Of a DNA stretch of 64,000 bases, positions 44,143-57,310 are shown piece by piece. The DNA lies in NCBI RefSeq assembly GCF_035046485.1, contig NC_085138.1, forward strand, positions 335,441,312-335,505,311, in the 5' to 3' direction. Source of the DNA: Aedes albopictus. Taxonomy: Eukaryota; Arthropoda; Insecta; Diptera; Culicidae. A model generated the notes under the pieces. The model saw only the letters and a list, made by a program, of their open reading frames with translations, was not told the DNA's origin and did no database searches. Position 1 is the stretch's first letter. Each line of letters begins with the position of its first letter. A program made the position numbers and the translations under genes.

Positions 44143-45017
44143 TTTTTTGGCATTTCACACCGTCTTCTGCCAGACGCTGAACAGACTGAATACCACCATA
44201 TAACCACCATATAACAGACAACACACAGACACAAGTTAGAATTTTTCGTTTCACGAAAAGTTTTTTCAGAATCTTACTCCATGACTTACTACATACACCT
44301 AAGCGTTAAACTCCATTAACCGCATGACCACGAAGCCAACAAAATGAAAAAAATGAGCTAATTAACCACGGCAGACCCCCTTGGGCTGATCATAGAACAC
44401 AGATGCCGGAGAAATGACAAGTGAATATAGTGTTTATAAAACTAAGAAGAGACCATCGGCTATGTGACAGGTCACGCACGATGCCTTGTTGTTTGCAGTT
44501 CGGGATGATCAACAAAATTATGCTCTGAATCAGGGTGCAAAATTTTCATAGTCATTGACTGAAAACAGCACGAATTTGAATGATTCTGCACTGAATGTTC
44601 AAAACAAACAAATTCATTTTCGCTCTGCCTCTTCACACAGTCAGTCAATTCGTAGTCATTGAATATGAAGCCGATCGAGAAACATCTTCATAATTACCTA
44701 CGTTTATGGTTACGATTCCTTCCAAAAACACTCCACAACAATCAAATGGGAAAAGATCGATGTAAAACACCGCTAAATGTAATCGAAACGTTAATATTTT
44801 ATCAGCAATTAAACACTTTGTAAGATGTTTACAAATATTCATTGACTTTCATTCAGTTGACAAACGAGTATCGAGCAGCTGAATATGAATATGCAGGCAA
44901 GTGAATGAAAATTGCCGCAAGGTGAACTTCAACTCGTCTGCTCGAAAATTTTGCGCCCTGCTCTGAATATACCTCATTTGATAGAAAATCTTCAAACTTG
45001 ATTTATTTCAATTTTTC
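44143..45017 (-). repeat. Right arm of the inverted duplication, split by a hAT MITE
   Basis: It is the reverse complement of 41940-42365 with moderate divergence, interrupted by the MITE at 44531-44960. Sequence before the arms is also shared directly: AACTTGCATGAACCTAAA at 41865 and 44117, and GCATACCAGGAACCTAA at 41834 and 43600. Confidence 0.8.
44531..44960. mobile_element. hAT-type MITE, 430 bp, 8-bp target duplication
   Basis: Ends CAGGGTGCAAAATTTTC and GAAAATTTTGCGCCCTG (one mismatch) are flanked by CTCTGAAT on both sides (44523-44530, 44961-44968). The inverted sister arm carries the empty site with one ATTCAGAG at about 41998-42005, which confirms the insertion. No transposase. Confidence 0.9.
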
Positions 45018-45420
45018 ATGGAGCAATTCGTGTTTTCTATGGTGCAGTTTGATAATACTTATGGAGAATTCATCTATTTTTTATGGTGCAATTTCAATTT
45101 TTTATGGTGCAATTTAATTTTTCTATGGAGCAATATTCAATTTTCTATGGGTAAAATTTTATTTTTTTATGGAGCATTTGCATTTTTCTATGGAGCATTT
45201 GTATTTTATTATTTAGCATTTGAGTATTATTTATTGGTGCAAAATTTCTCTTTTAATGAGAAAATTTTATGTTTTACCGGTACATTTTTTATTAAGTATG
45301 GAACGTTTTCAATTATTTATGGGTGACATTGCACATTTTCATGGAACATATGTTCATTCTTTATGGAGCGCTTTTTGATTTTCTATGAAGCGTTTCTATT
45401 TGTTTATGGGTGCAATAAAT
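45018..45420. repeat. AT-rich repeat of TTTATGG blocks
   Basis: About 20 diverged blocks of TTTTCTATGG or TTTTTTATGGTGCAA type at 20-30-bp spacing. They resemble the right arm of the foldback element at 1245-1489. It adjoins the end of the inverted duplication, so it may be one arm of a foldback element. Confidence 0.6.
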
Positions 45421-45924
45421 AGGCTGCCCCATGTAACCGATATTGTGAAAACATAGCCTACGGTGTCTTGAAAAAAGTGTAGATGCAATCGATCGTGATC
45501 AAATTTTGCACAGATTCTCAGGAATCGAAATAAAACCGAAAAAGCTTTGATCTGAGAAATCGATTCGATGACCCACGCTAATGTTGTATTGTTGTATTCT
45601 CCCAATGTTATATAATAGAGGTGTGGAGGAACTCATCGTTTGCTTAGGTTAGTGAGGAGTAAAAATAAACAGATTTTGAAGGGATAGGGAGGTGACGTCA
45701 TACAAGTTCATAAACAGTTTACGTTTGGGTCGCGTGCCTGTTCTACCATGCCAATTTGTGCGATACGAAAAAAGTCAACAGGAACAAAATTAGTTTGAAA
45801 CGCCCACAGAATTCTATTGGGCAAATCCTCTCAATTACTACATATTCTGGAGGAGCTTGAGTGAAAAACGGGTTACGGTAAAGGAGTGTCGAAGAAGAAT
45901 CATCGATTGTAGGACACTAACTAC

Positions 45925-46095
45925 AGTTCTTCTTCTTCTTTATGGCTCTACGTCCCCACTGGGACTTGGCCTGCCTCGCTTCAATTTAGTGTTCTTAGAG
46001 CACTTCCACAGTTATTAATTGAAGGGCTTTCTTTGCCTGCCATTGCATGAATTTGTATATTGTGAGGCAAGTACAATGATACACTATGCTCAGTC
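45925..46095 (-). mobile_element. Truncated SINE, same family as 49927
   Basis: It matches the 3' part of the SINE at 49927-50200 (CTTCTTCTTC tail, GGCTCTACGTCCCCACTGGG, TGCCATTGCATGAATTTG) and stops before the tRNA-like head. Confidence 0.7.
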
Positions 46096-47617
46096 AAACT
46101 GTCATCGTTATTTTATTTCACAGAATCTTTGGTCAAACTCGAATTTATTCAGATCATCCTGAAAATGTTTGGATTTGGTGTTTAAGTTAATATACAAGAA
46201 AACCTTTTATTGATTTTCATTGATTTCTCGAGAAGTTCCCACTGTTTTTTTCTTCAGAACTTTTCTTTGGGGATTCCACCAGGAGTTTCCACTAGCGGTT
46301 ACGCCAGGCATTCCCTCTGATGATTCTTAGAGAACTTTCTCTATTGAGTTCTCTTAAGCTCTCCAAGAATTTCATCAGGAGATTTCTCTAGGAATTCTTT
46401 CCGGAGATTCCTTTGAGGGGTCTCTCTGTAGAAAACCTTTTTGAAGTCCGTTTTTGCGTGACTCAAACTAGAAAGATATTTTATTTAGCAATACATTAAA
46501 TGGAAATGATGAAACTTATAGTTAGTTTTCCTCTTCGAGGGATAATCTGTTTATGCTCTAGGGAAGCGACGCCGAATGAGGTTATGTGCACTGTCTCTTA
46601 ATTGTAGCTGGAATTATTGAAAACTGATTGTTATTTACCGACTAGGTAAGTGAAAATCGTACTATCTTACTAGTTTACAGAAGATTGGACATTGTCATTG
46701 TTCGGCATACAGTTTTGAAATACATTAATCATTATTGCCTAGGAAACATAAACAATCAATTCATGGTGTTTAAAAATCATTGAAAAATACCGTTAACTCA
46801 CAAGTACCACTGCTAGGGTGCAACTTCTCAAAGCTAATGCCTATAATCTAACACTGTGTACCCTGTCAATGATTTATGTTTAACGTAGGTATTTAACTAT
46901 TTTTTAAGAAATTGGGGATCTACTACAAATCTGTCGCACGAGGTAAACCAATTTTTTCTCTTTCTTGTTTACCAAAACAAACTCGTCGCTTCTGATGCTG
47001 ACATACTGCAGTTGTACAAATGGCCTATTTCTCGTTCAATGTAACACTCTCTTCACGATTCCTTCACGAGTTTCCTCAAAAGGTTCCTACAGTTGGTTCC
47101 TTCTGGAGATTTCTCCCGGAGTTCCTTCTTGAGATTCCTCCAGAAGCCCCTCTAGGCATTCCTCCAGGAGCTCTCTCTGGGGATTTCTCTATTAGTTCTC
47201 CCTAGAAAGAATTTGCATGACTGCGAGCATGCTTCAGATTGTGCGTGGTAGTGAGCGAGAGAAATGCAATAGTTGAAGGAGTGTTTCCCATGCCTGATCT
47301 ACGGTATTGTATGGATTTGCTATGCTTAAGCTGATATGGGAGGCCGTGTTATTTTTGCTATCTTGCCTCTCTTCTTAAAAAATTGCCTCGTGATTTTGAA
47401 GATGGTAATTTTGAATTCTCTCGCACAGAAGAAGCTGAAAAACATTCAGCATAAGCACTGAAAGTGAGAATACACAATGATAAGTTTTTGTTCCATATAA
47501 TATGAAGTGGAATCTCAGATTACCATCTCAATAGCAACATAGCAATGATGGCTATTTCCTCGGTTGTACCGTTCGCCCTTAAAGTATAACAAAAACTGAA
47601 TTTCAGAATTATTTTAA
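46096..47617. other. Unassigned, with two small ATTCC minisatellite patches
   Basis: Patches at 46258-46440 and 47050-47205 show GGAGATTCC and CCAGGAGTTCC units related to the large arrays. The rest has no recognised gene. Confidence 0.4.
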
Positions 47618-47710
47618 CCCTTATGTGGCCGGCAGGGTACCCGGGTACCCAGCACCCATTTAAAATACACGGTGTAGTAAAAAGCAAAAATTTTGCCGGC
47701 CACATAACGG
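47618..47710. mobile_element. TTAA-flanked MITE (piggyBac-type), 93 bp
   Basis: Ends CCCTTATGTGGCCGGC and GCCGGCCACATAACGG are inverted repeats, with TTAA on both sides (47614-47617, 47711-47714), as for piggyBac. The interior contains the perfect palindrome GGGTACCCGGGTACCC. No coding capacity. Confidence 0.7.
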
Positions 47711-47714
47711 TTAA

Positions 47715-49926
47715 GCAAGACTAATCTATGATTTTCATTACTTTATTGTTCTTGACACCCTTGAAATTAAGTTTTTTTTGACGTGAAGGTACAATGCATG
47801 TAATAATTATAGAAAATTATATCATTTTTTAAACTCTTGAATCCCACGATGTGAATACTTTCACACTCCTACAAAACCCCATGTGTGCAAAAAGACAAAC
47901 GAGTAGCAACAAAAAAACGACAAAGAAAAACACCAATCGTAGTATTTATTTACGGGACACAACTTTTGCACCATTCCAGGCCGTTGTCCGAAGGCAAAAA
48001 AAAAAAGCCAGAAGTGACCCGCCTAAGCTCCCAAAGTCCTACTGCAGCCATCTAAATAACACCTCCTAAACCAGTGGTCATCAACCTTGTTCATGCAGCG
48101 CATCACCATCCTGCTCCTATCTTAGAAGCGGCTTCTGACTCTGCCTGGAAAGGAATATTTTCAAAATTCCAGATTTTGTGTATATGGGCATTTTATCAGA
48201 ATTTACAGAAATTTCTCCGGTTATCCATCTATTGACAAATTTCTTAAGGGATTAATGTATATTTGTTTATGAATCCTTCCATGGAAAGAAGAAGAATTGT
48301 CAAGGTTTACGCCCAAATAAGATCCAGCGTGCTTTTGGTTACAAACCCCTGTCCGAATCGAACGACCCCCACCCGACTGTCGTTGTCATCAATTCGGATT
48401 CGGTTCAAATCGAATCCCCTACCTCTGGCAGCCCAATCAAGCTGGAGCGGCCAGAGTTGAGGGCGCGGGAGAAAAGCTGTAAATCGATTGCTACTTCATC
48501 TCGCAGTAGATGGCAGTGCGGTGCGGTGTGGTGGTGGCAGCATGGCAGCATCCCGTCCACCAAGACCAAGTCCTCGTCCTCGGACGAGCCGTCGTCAACG
48601 GAGCGCAGCACGTCAATATTTTAATGAAATTCATAGACCTTTTAGCAAATATGGCAGCAGAAGCAGTAGTACGCCATTGCGGTACGAAGGCAATGGAATG
48701 GATGAGGAGGGTGAACCGTGCCACACTGTTTACTGACTTGACGTGTATATTTGCCTGATCGGTTGGCCATGTCGCCGTCGTTGTTCCGGGCCGGGGTCGG
48801 CCGGTCGGTCGGATTGGAACGGCAAATATTGGCCCATCTCACGTGAAATTTAGGGATTTTTGGCGAGCCTGATGAGAACTATGTAGTGTCACGCTACACT
48901 GACTGCGAATGCCCTGTCAGTCAGCTCAGCATTGGTGCTAGAGGTGAAGTACATGAGAACAACAATTGCGAAGATTGATTGGAAAGCATAACAATGGTAT
49001 TTTGATGGATGAGGATTAGATTGCTCACTGCAATTCGTAGATAAGGGCGGATTGGTGGTGGAAAGTCAAATGGTGTGCAATTGTGTACGACAAATATATT
49101 GGACAACGGCGCTTAGGTGGCAGCCGTACAATGGATTGTGGCGGGCCACGTGTAGTGTGTTTGCTCTGAGAGTAGTCACGTTTGTTTGCGATAAGCTGAT
49201 GTTGATGAAAATGAATGCGACACCGACGCGAAGGGATGGCGGTTGAAACTAATGAGGTATTGATATCAATGTAAGTCCAAGTAGTAAGCATGATGGACTA
49301 TTGACATCGTAGCTGAAAGACGTGATCAAGCGTTGTGCCAATGGTTATCACACGATAGAATAACTCATGTTGGGACTAAACAACTGTATTACTGTGAAAT
49401 GGTCCAAAATTGTCGCTAAATAAAATTTTTATAGACATCTATTATTTTCTGATTGAATCCGCAACATCATGAGCTTCTTCACTTGGAAAGTTCGGTTGAG
49501 TTCCAATTCAATAGCTAGTTTGGTTGGATTTCCTGGATGAATCTTTGATGTAACATCTGGAAAATGCTCTAACACATTCCTTGCGCATTCTCGCAAGGAT
49601 CTACTTCAGAAATTCTCATAGACATTTCCGATTAGACCTCCAAAGGAACTTCTGCAGTAATTTCTCTAGGAATTCCTGGAAAAATACCTGTACAAAATTT
49701 AAAAAAAAATTTCGAAGCTAATCCTGGAAAAATCTCTAAAGTAACTCATAAAGAAATCTTCGAAGGAAACTTTGGAATAAAGTATGTAGCGAATCTTGAA
49801 CAATTTCCTCGAAGAATCCTCGGAGAAACAAGATGTGGAAAAAATCTTGTGAAATCTGTTGGGGTAAAAAACGGAGGAATCCCTTCAGCAATCTTCTTAT
49901 TATACAGGAGTAGTCCCCTTGGCATT
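47715..49926. other. Unassigned sequence
   Basis: GC-rich patches at 48330-48620 and 48700-48850 are open on both strands without a recognised domain. A degenerate ATTCC patch lies at about 49515-49890. I cannot exclude host regulatory or untranslated sequence. Confidence 0.25.
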
Positions 49927-50200
49927 CTTCTTCTTCTTCTTCTTCTTCGGTATGGCTCTACGTCCCCACTGGGACTTGGCCTGCCTCGCTTCAACTTAGT
50001 GTTCTTTGAGCACTTCCACAGTTATTAATTGAAGGGCTTCCTTTGCCTGCCATTGCATGAATTTGTATATTGTGAGGCAAGTACAATGATACACCATGCC
50101 CAGGGAGTCGAGAAAATTTTCCCGACCAGAACGGGAATCAAATCCGCCATCTTCGGATTGGCGATCCATAGCTTTAACCATTACACGAACTGGAGACCCC
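49927..50200 (-). mobile_element. tRNA-derived SINE, minus strand
   Basis: On the minus strand it begins with a tRNA-like head (A-box-like GTAATGGTTAAAGC, B-box-like GATTTGATTCCC), then a body, and ends in a GAA-repeat tail (CTTCTTCTTC on the plus strand at 49927). A tail-only copy is at 45925. The TTA microsatellite abuts its 5' end. Confidence 0.75.
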
Positions 50201-51720
<1,520 letters not shown>

Positions 51721-51783
51721 GAACGCCACAACAGCTGCAGTGTAGATTTGTGATCCTGGAAGAGTGCTGCAACTCTCTTTGAC

Positions 51784-51985
51784 CTAAGTTTCATCGTCCA
51801 CGAGAATGTACGCATCTGGCTTCTGGTCTAATAGGATCCACGCTAGTACGGTTCTTGAATCCGTCCACGGATATTGTTTAGATACCGGAAGTTCATGATT
51901 GCTCAGAACAGCTTTAAGGTATTGAACAATAAAAAAAACGAGAACAGCAGCTTTAACTCTAATCGCGGGATGGAAAGAGTACCTA
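51784..51985 (-). pseudogene. BEL/Pao RNase H-like fragment
   Basis: The minus-strand ORF includes VKAAVL, PWTDSRTVLAWILLD and a short hydrophilic tail. WTDSKTVLAWI is a hallmark of BEL/Pao RNase H. Only this motif is left. Confidence 0.55.
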
Positions 51986-51997
51986 TGTATTATTATT

Positions 51998-52660
51998 ACA
52001 CAGCGCAACATTTTTTTGTCTCAAGAGCAAACTTATGTATCTCCGAAGGATTTTGGGCCGCTGAATCCGAATCCGGGCTCAGATTTGCTCCAACACGTCA
52101 CAATTTTGAGCTATACCTCAATTTATAGGGCAAAATATGCGATTTTGGGCTTTTTTGACTGCAAGCCATTAAGCTTGGAAATATTTTTTTGAAGCAATCA
52201 AAAGGTTAATTGGTCAATTAACATCTAAATTAACGACTCATGCAAAATATTTTGTTTTACCAAATCAAATTTGATAGATTTAAGCATTTTATGTTAGTAT
52301 GAAAACTTGCATGCAACTTTTGGAGGGTGACTTGTATGGGAAATATCGTACCTAACATAAATCGCTTAAAACTATCAAATTCGATTTGGTGAAACGAAAT
52401 ATTTTGCATGAGTCGTTGATTTAGATGTTAATTGACCAATTAACCTTTTGATTGCTTAAAAAAAATTTCCAAGCTTAATGGCTTGCAGTCAAAAAAGCCC
52501 GAAATCGCATATTTTGCCCTATAAATTGAGGTATAGCTCAAAATTGTGACGTGTTGGAGCAAATCTGAGCCCGGATTCGGATTCAGCGGCCCAAAATCCT
52601 TCGGAGACACATAAGTTTGCTCTTGAGACAGACAAAAAGTTAATTTTTGTTACGCTGTGT
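51998..52660. mobile_element. Long hairpin (foldback) element, 663 bp
   Basis: Two arms of about 300 bp (51998-52300, 52345-52660) are inverted copies; shared landmarks are ACACAGCG ends, AAGAGCAAACTTATGT, GGGCCGCTGAATCCG and CAAGCCATTAAGCTTGG. The loop is only about 40 bp. TTA-rich flanks on both sides may be the target duplication. No coding sequence. Confidence 0.8.
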
Positions 52661-53129
52661 TATTATTATCTTTATTATCGAGACACGGTAAAGGCTGGGT
52701 ATGCTGCGCAATTCAGATCCCATTGTGATCCACAAGCCTCTGCCCAGCAACTCCTATCCCTACCTCCTCGCGGTACCGGCCAGAAACTATGAGCAACCTT
52801 AGGGAAGATCGGGTAACCAACCACGGTGGGAACTTTGGTCGTAGGCTGACAGGGAAGGGGGGGTTTGCTTCGGCAAACCTGAGCGTTTGTTCTCCAGGAG
52901 GAGCGGCTCACAACAGCGTCTGATCCCCATGTTTTAGGGGCGGCTTATCTACGTCCGAGTGCCAGGGAAGGACTCTAAGCTCAACTGTGCACTATGGTCC
53001 TCCGGAAAGTAGGAGGTTGGTGTCAGGCCCTACGAGCTAGTCGTAAAAACCCATTGTAACGGAAAATCAGCAACAGAATAATACGAACCGAGACCAACGG
53101 CAATGACCCCAGCGAACAAAAAGGACTTG

Positions 53130-53830
53130 CGATTGAAAACTCGGTACGTGGAACTGCCGATCTCTCAACTTCATTGGGAGCACCCGCATACTCGCCGATC
53201 TACTGAAGGACCGCGGGTTCGGCATCGTAGCGCTGCAGGCGGTGTGTTGGACAGGATCCATGGTGCGAATGTTTAGAGGTAATCATACCATCTACCAGAG
53301 CTGCGTCAATACACGCGAGCTGGGAACAGCTTTCATCGTGATGGGTGATATGCAGAGGCGCGTGATCGGTTAGTGGCCGATCGACAAAAGAATGTGCAGA
53401 TTGAGGATCAAGGGCCGATTCTTCAACTTCAGCATAATAAACGTGCATAGCCCATACTTCGGAAGCACTGATGATGACAAGGACGCATTTTACGCGCAGC
53501 TCGAACGCGAGTACGATCGCTGCCCAAGCCACGACGTCAAGATCATTATAGGAGATTTGAACGCTCAGGGAGGCCAGAAGGAGGAATTCAGACCGACGAT
53601 TGGTAAGTTCAGCGCCCACCAGCAAACGAACGAAAACGGCCTACGACTCATTGATTTCGCCGCCTCCAAAAATATGGCCATACGTAGCACCTTTTTCTAA
53701 CACAGTCTCCCTCATCGTTACACCTGAGATCACCACAACAAACGGAATCGCAAATCGACCACGTTCTGATTGATGGACGGCGCTTCTCCGACATTATCGA
53801 CGTCAGGACCTATCGTGGCACCAACATCGA
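53130..53830 (+). pseudogene. RTE-1 endonuclease, second copy
   Basis: Motifs NCRSLNFIGS, MCRLRIKGRFFNF, IIIGDLNAQGG, NGLRLIDFAA, then a TAA after STFF, then the QIDHVLIDGRRFSDI region and NIDSDHYLV. The frame needs at least one shift between the N-terminus and 53392. Confidence 0.75.
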
Positions 53831-53846
53831 CTCCGACCACTATCTG

Positions 53847-55201
53847 GTGATGGTCAAACTGCGCCCAAAGCTCTCCGCCATCAACAATGTACGGTACCGG
53901 CAACCGCCACAGTACAACCTAGAGCGGCTGAAGCAACCGGATGTTGCCTCAGCATACGCGCAGAATCTCGAGGCCGCGTTGCCAGACGAGGGCGAGCTCG
54001 ATGAGGCCCTTCTAGAGGACTGCTGGAGTACAGTGAAAGCGTCCATTAACGACGCAGCCGAGAGCACCATCGGGTGCGTGGACGGAATCGACGGAACGAA
54101 TGGTTCGACGAAGAGTGCAGAACGGTTTTGGAGGAGAAGAACGCAGCGAGGGCGGTAATGCTGCAGCAAGGGACTCGACAGAACGTGGAACGTTATAAAC
54201 AGAAGCGGAAACAGCAGACCCGCCTCTATCGGGAGAAAAAGCGCCGCCTGAAGGAAGCGGAGTGTGAAGAAATGGAGCTGCTGTGCCGTTCCCAAGAAAC
54301 ACGGAAGTTCTATCAGAAGCTCAACGCATCCCGCAACGCCTTCGTGCCGCGAGCCGAAATATGCAGGGTTAAAGACGGAGGCCTCTTGACGGACCGACGT
54401 GAGGTGATCGAAAGGTGGAAGCAGCACTTCGATCAGCACCTGAACGGCGTGGAGAACGTAGGCACGGGAGCCCACGGCAGCGGAGGACGGAAATGAACCA
54501 GCTCCCACGCTGAGGGAAGTTAAGGATGCCATTCACCAGCTCAAAACCAACAAAGCAGCTGGTAAGGATGGTATCGCAGCTGAACTCATCAAGATGGGCC
54601 CAGAAAAGTTGGCCAACTGTCTGCATCGGCTGATAATCAGGATCTGAGAAACCGAACAGCTAGCGGAGGAGTGGAAGGAAGGGGTAATCTGCCCCATTCA
54701 CCAGGAAGGCGACCATTTGGAATGTGAGAACTTCAGGGCGATCACTATTTTGAATGCTGCCTACAAAGTGCTATCCCAGATCATCTTCCGTCGTCTGTCA
54801 CCTAAAACGAATGAGTTCGGGGGAAGTTATCAAGCCGGCTTCATCGACGGCCGGTCGACAACGGACCAGATCTTTACCATGCGGCAAATCCTCCAGAAAC
54901 GCCGTGTATACCAGGTCCCAACGCATCACCTGTTCATCGACTTCAAAGCGGCATACGGCAGTATCGACTGAGCAGAGCTATGGTAAATCATGGAAGAAAA
55001 CGACTTTATTGGGAAGCTGACTAGTCTGATTAAAGCAACGATGGACGCTGTACAAAACTGCTTAAGGGTTTCGGGTGAACCATCCAGTTCATTCGATTCT
55101 CGACGGGGACTGCGACAAGTTGACGGACTCTCATGCCTACTCTTCAACATCGCTCTGGAAGGTGTAAGGCGACGAGCCGAGCTCAACAGCCAGGGTACGA
55201 T
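53847..55201 (+). pseudogene. RTE-1 linker and N-terminal RT, second copy
   Basis: ORFs 53847-54158, 54074-54496 and 54717-54971 carry successive parts of the same protein as 15710-17911: the NLEAALPDEGELDE linker, the NEWFDEECRTVLEEKN region, FRAITILNAAYKVLSQ and GFIDGRSTTDQIF. Stops and frameshifts separate them. Confidence 0.8.
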
Positions 55202-56532
55202 CAGTCTTCAAAGATCATCATTGCGTACGTGAGTTTTAAAAAGCACGCTTTGAAAAAATCTTATAACAGACGATCAATTCAAATATTCGCATTTTATTGC
55301 TCCTATGCTCCTTCGATCGAAAATAGTGCATCATTGATTCAAATCATTTTATTTCAACGGTACTGATATTCGGGTTTATGTTCGGGCTATTTTACTGAGC
55401 TTTTTGAAGCGGGTTTATTGAATGCGTTGTTAAATGCAGTGTTTTTGATGTGCAATTGCCCATTTCAGTCCACACCACTGCCGTACGTAGATGAATCGGA
55501 GTCATCTCTAGCGGGATCTGGGAAGCAATACAACAAATGTGAACAAACTGTAACCTTACACACTTAATCAAGCCGAAAAAAAAAAATACAAAATGATGGA
55601 ACAACTTCATTCCTATAACCAGGGTCTCCTAGTGAACATCCGAAATTGGCTTCGAATACCTCTGAGATAATGACCGTATCTAAGGAAGCGTCAAATATGT
55701 GACAATGCGAGTTCTCAGTACCGTGATGAATGAAGAAGAAATTATGTTGCACATTCATCATTTCCAGCTACTTTCGGAGGGAGATTTGAGGGAACCAATT
55801 TGGGAGTTAGTTGGAGGAAAGTGTTCATAAAATGATTCATTGATAAATCTCGACCATGAACCCTGAGAGTTCAGACAGTGTTAAGCAAATTTTCCTGTGC
55901 ATGTCTTTCAGAATCAGTAATACGTTTTTTTGATCATATACGGTGTCAAGACAAAAAAAAAACATTATACGATTTAAAATGATTTTTTATTCTGGTTAAT
56001 AATAAAACACGGACATGGGTTTTTACGTTTGGTGGGAAATTCAAGTGAAATTCAAGCAGAGAAGATCAGCCAAAAAAGGGCATACAGCTGGCCGAAGTGA
56101 TCTGTGGACTCTATATCTCCAACACAATACATATTGTTCATAATGCCGCTCTTCTCTAACAGCTCGGTATTAGCAGAACTGAAAATGAAATAAATTTTGA
56201 AACATCTTCCTCTTTATAATATTTATTGAATAAATTACCTCAAACCTTACAGCTAATCGCAACGTACCGCAACTGGCACACATTCGGTGATAATGAAAAT
56301 TTTCAGTCGCTAACAACAAGGGCCGCTTTGGTTGCTAGGCCTACCATGTATGCATGCAAGCTCTTGTAGCACACTCAGCCAGTGTAAAGAGCTGTAATTG
56401 ATTTGCATCAATGATGCAGTATTTTCTGGAAATGATAGGCACAAATCATGGCAATGCTGATTTGAAAAATAAGGAGCGTGCATTCTCCTGCTCCTTGTTT
56501 TTCAGATCATTGCAATGAAATTTTGAAGACTG
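55202..56532. mobile_element. hAT-type non-autonomous element, 1331 bp, 8-bp duplication
   Basis: Ends CAGTCTTCAAA and ...TTTTGAAGACTG are inverted, and the perfect 8-bp GGTACGAT lies on both sides (55194-55201, 56533-56540). Removing the element and one duplication restores the LINE sequence. The interior has only short ORFs (longest 85 aa) and no recognisable hAT transposase (no BED finger or dimerisation region seen). Confidence 0.85.
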
Positions 56533-56540
56533 GGTACGAT

Positions 56541-57144
56541 TATCACAAAATCCGGTCAATTTGTGTGCTTTGCGGACGACATGGACATTATCGCCAGAAC
56601 ATTTGGAACGGTGGCAGAGCTGTACACCCGCCTGAAACGCGAAGCAGCAAAGGTCGGACTGGTGGTGAATGCCTCAAAAACAAAGTACATGCTGGTAGGC
56701 GGAACCGAACACGACCGAGTCCGTGTAGGCAGTAATGTGACGATAGACGGGGGTTCCTTCGAGGTGGTGGAAGAATTCGTCTACCTCGGATCCTTATTGA
56801 CGGCTGACAACAATGCTAGCCGTGAAACTCGAAAGCCCATCATCAGTGGAAGTAGTGGGTACTATGGGCTCCAGAAGAAGCTGCGGTCTAAAACGATTCA
56901 CCCACGCACCAAAACGCTAATAAGACCGGTGGTTCTCTATGGACACGAGGCATGTACCATGCTCGAGGAGAACCTGCAAGTACTCGAAGTTTTCAAACGA
57001 CGCGTGCGAAGGACGATCTTCGGCGGTGTGCAGAAGACTGGTGTGTGGCGGAGGAGGATGAACTTCGAGCTTGCTGCACTTTACGGCGAACCAAGCATCA
57101 AGAAGGTGGCCAAGGTGAACAGGGCATGTTGCAATTCCGGATAA
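56541..57144 (+). pseudogene. RTE-1 C-terminal RT, second copy
   Basis: From FADDMDIIARTF through EEFVYLGSLLTADNN to LAALYGEPSIKKVAK this matches the 15710 ORF; a small in-frame deletion removes residues in the HPRTK-TLIRP segment. It then shifts frame before the GHVARM region. Confidence 0.8.
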
Positions 57145-57310
57145 CAACCCTGTAAAGTTGGTGTTCGCGAATGATCCGTTTGGCACAAGAAGGCGTGGAG
57201 CGTAGATAACACGATGGGCGTGGCCAAGGATGGAGAGCGGCAGTCACAACCCGAGTATTGTGGCTTGGTAAGCGGGAATTTTGTGGGGTAGAACTGTAGA
57301 CCCTCATAAA

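Larger units (their letters stand above)
52684..57310 (+). mobile_element. RTE-1 LINE, second copy, split by a hAT element
   Basis: The plus strand shows the RTE-1 leader (52684-53100), endonuclease (53130-53830), linker and RT (53840-55201), the hAT-type insert 55202-56532, and the remaining RT (56541-57140) to a decayed 3' end near 57310. The endonuclease N-terminal Trp-Asn is intact here, unlike in the copy at 15669. Stops include TAG at 53371 and TAA at 53699-53701. Frameshifts occur near 54090 and 54500. Confidence 0.85.

Noticed and set aside
48488..48758. Overlapping 66-82-aa ORFs on both strands
   Set aside because: Open on several frames because of local GC content; no domain or start context stands out.
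53840..54532. 230-aa minus-strand ORF
   Set aside because: Antisense shadow of the second RTE-1 copy; it matches the shadow at 17105-17746.
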